NCBI GenBank assembly: GCA_021827285.1
Contig: JAKAWM010000118.1
Location: forward strand, 1 to 7,824
DNA from: Actinomycetes bacterium
GTDB taxonomy: Bacteria; Actinomycetota; Acidimicrobiia; Acidimicrobiales; Palsa-688
Length of the DNA: 7,824 bases
Direction of reading: 5' to 3'
Made by a program: the position numbers and the translations under genes. Below, in pieces: positions 6,958-7,824 of the stretch. The notes beneath the pieces are model-generated. The model did not search any database and was not told the DNA's origin. It worked only from the letters and a program-made list of their open reading frames with translations. Within the stretch, counting starts at the first letter, position 1. Every line of letters starts with the position of its first letter.

Positions 6958-6981
6958 CGCAATCTGCCGATACCGTTGCTG

Positions 6982-7824
6982 GTGATCGACCTTCCTGCCG
7001 TTCTCCGCTACGTAGTGGAACAGGGTGCGTCTGACCTGCATATCAAGGTCGGCTCGCCCCCCCGCGTACGGATCAACGGCGATCTTCGTATGGCGCCCTT
7101 CCCAGCTGTGGGCCCAGATGAGTGCCAAGAGCTGGTCAAGGTCATACTTCCACCTGAGCGCCTCGACGAGTTCAAGGAGACGGGAGAGGCAGACTTTTCC
7201 CTCTCGGTCAGTGGCCTCGGCCGGTTCAGGTGCAACGCCTTTCGCCAGCGAGGCACGCCCGGGTTGGTGTTGAGACGCGTCCTGCCTAGCGCCCTCTCTG
7301 CCACTGACCTCGGGCTCCCGCCCGTTGTGACCCGCCTCGCCGAGGAACACCGAGGGCTCGTGCTCGTGACTGGGCCGACCGGCTCAGGGAAGACAACGAC
7401 CCTTGCCGCCATGGTTGACCACATAAACAACAATCGAGCCGCCAACATCATCACGATCGAAGACCCCATCGAGGTGCTCCACCGGGACAAGATGTCGATC
7501 ATCAGCCAGCGCGAGATCGGCACCGACACCAGCGGCTGGGCGCAGGCCATGCGCCGGGTGCTGCGCCAGGACCCAGACGTGATTGTCATAGGCGAGATGC
7601 GTGATGCCGAGACGATCGCCGCCGCGCTGGCCGCCGGGGAAACTGGTCACCTGGTCCTTTCCTCGCTCCACACCACCAACGCCACCGAGACGATCAATCG
7701 CATCGTTGATTTCTTCCCCCCGTTCCAGCAACGCCAGGTGCGCATCAGCCTGGCAGCCGTCCTCCGGGGAGTCGTTAGCCAACGCTTAGTCCCTCGGGCA
7801 GACGGCATCGGCCGCGTGGCGGCC
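6982..7824 (+). CDS. pilT: Type IV pilus retraction ATPase PilT (3' end cut by window)
   Basis: Hexameric cytoplasmic ATPase that depolymerises type IV pili and drives retraction and twitching. 281 codons are visible, about four-fifths of the usual length of roughly 350–370. Numbered from the GTG at 6982: N-terminal PilT domain with GASDLHIKVGSPPRVRINGD (about 14–33); Walker A GPTGSGKTT (131–139, Lys137); Asp box TIEDPIE (158–164); Walker B with DPDVIVIGEMRD (197–208, Glu205); His box GHLVLSSLHTTNA (222–234, His223 and His230); and VSQRLVPR near the cut end. The GASDLH block and the overall length point to PilT rather than PilB or GspE, which have longer N-termini. The start is uncertain because no ATG is available; CTG 6964 or TTG 6976 are alternatives. 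It is divergent from the GNAT gene, with about 100–150 bp between them. Further pilus genes would be expected to the right. Confidence 0.95.
   Translation, partial: MIDLPAVLRYVVEQGASDLHIKVGSPPRVRINGDLRMAPFPAVGPDECQELVKVILPPERLDEFKETGEADFSLSVSGLGRFRCNAFRQRGTPGLVLRRVLPSALSATDLGLPPVVTRLAEEHRGLVLVTGPTGSGKTTTLAAMVDHINNNRAANIITIEDPIEVLHRDKMSIISQREIGTDTSGWAQAMRRVLRQDPDVIVIGEMRDAETIAAALAAGETGHLVLSSLHTTNATETINRIVDFFPPFQQRQVRISLAAVLRGVVSQRLVPRADGIGRVAA

Noticed and set aside
7008..7589. Minus-strand open frame of 193 codons
   Set aside because: It is antisense to pilT, whose Walker A, Walker B and His boxes are unmistakable on the plus strand.

Overview
The window is a 7.8 kb piece of a GC-rich bacterial chromosome. 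It carries five genes on the minus strand and one divergent gene on the plus strand. The pair DUF6049-type membrane-anchored secreted protein followed by murJ is the arrangement seen in Actinomycetota (Rv3909–Rv3910 in Mycobacterium tuberculosis). Together with PknB-like kinase motifs and several non-ATG starts, this points to an actinobacterium. The presence of a pilT gene would suit a deep-branching class such as Acidimicrobiia or Thermoleophilia, but that placement is inference and cannot be settled here.

Layout, read along the minus strand from right to left: a GNAT-fold N-acetyltransferase (6102–6827) overlaps by 8 bp a 728-residue signal-peptide and C-terminal-anchor protein of the DUF6049 type (3923–6109). 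About 257 bp later comes the lipid II flippase MurJ (2004–3665, start uncertain). 46 bp further is a DegV-type fatty-acid-binding protein (1115–1957) with a clear ribosome binding site. A 221 bp gap follows, holding a perfect 7-bp dyad. The last gene is a Ser/Thr protein kinase (1–893) whose catalytic domain is almost complete but whose C-terminus runs off the window. On the plus strand, pilT, the pilus-retraction ATPase (6982–7824), is divergent from the GNAT gene and is cut off by the right end.

The minus-strand genes look like a cell-envelope cluster: an uncharacterised envelope protein, the peptidoglycan precursor flippase, a lipid-carrier protein and a kinase of the class that regulates cell-wall synthesis in this phylum. 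In M. tuberculosis the MurJ homologue carries its own pseudokinase domain. Here a separate kinase with all the main catalytic residues lies nearby, two genes downstream. No RNA gene, CRISPR array, insertion sequence or phage feature was seen. The window is mostly conserved core-type sequence, and nothing in it amounts to a clearly new system. The points most worth a second look are the MurJ N-terminal region, the half-degenerate tandem GNAT protein, the kinase–murJ proximity, the dyad upstream of the kinase and the start of pilT.
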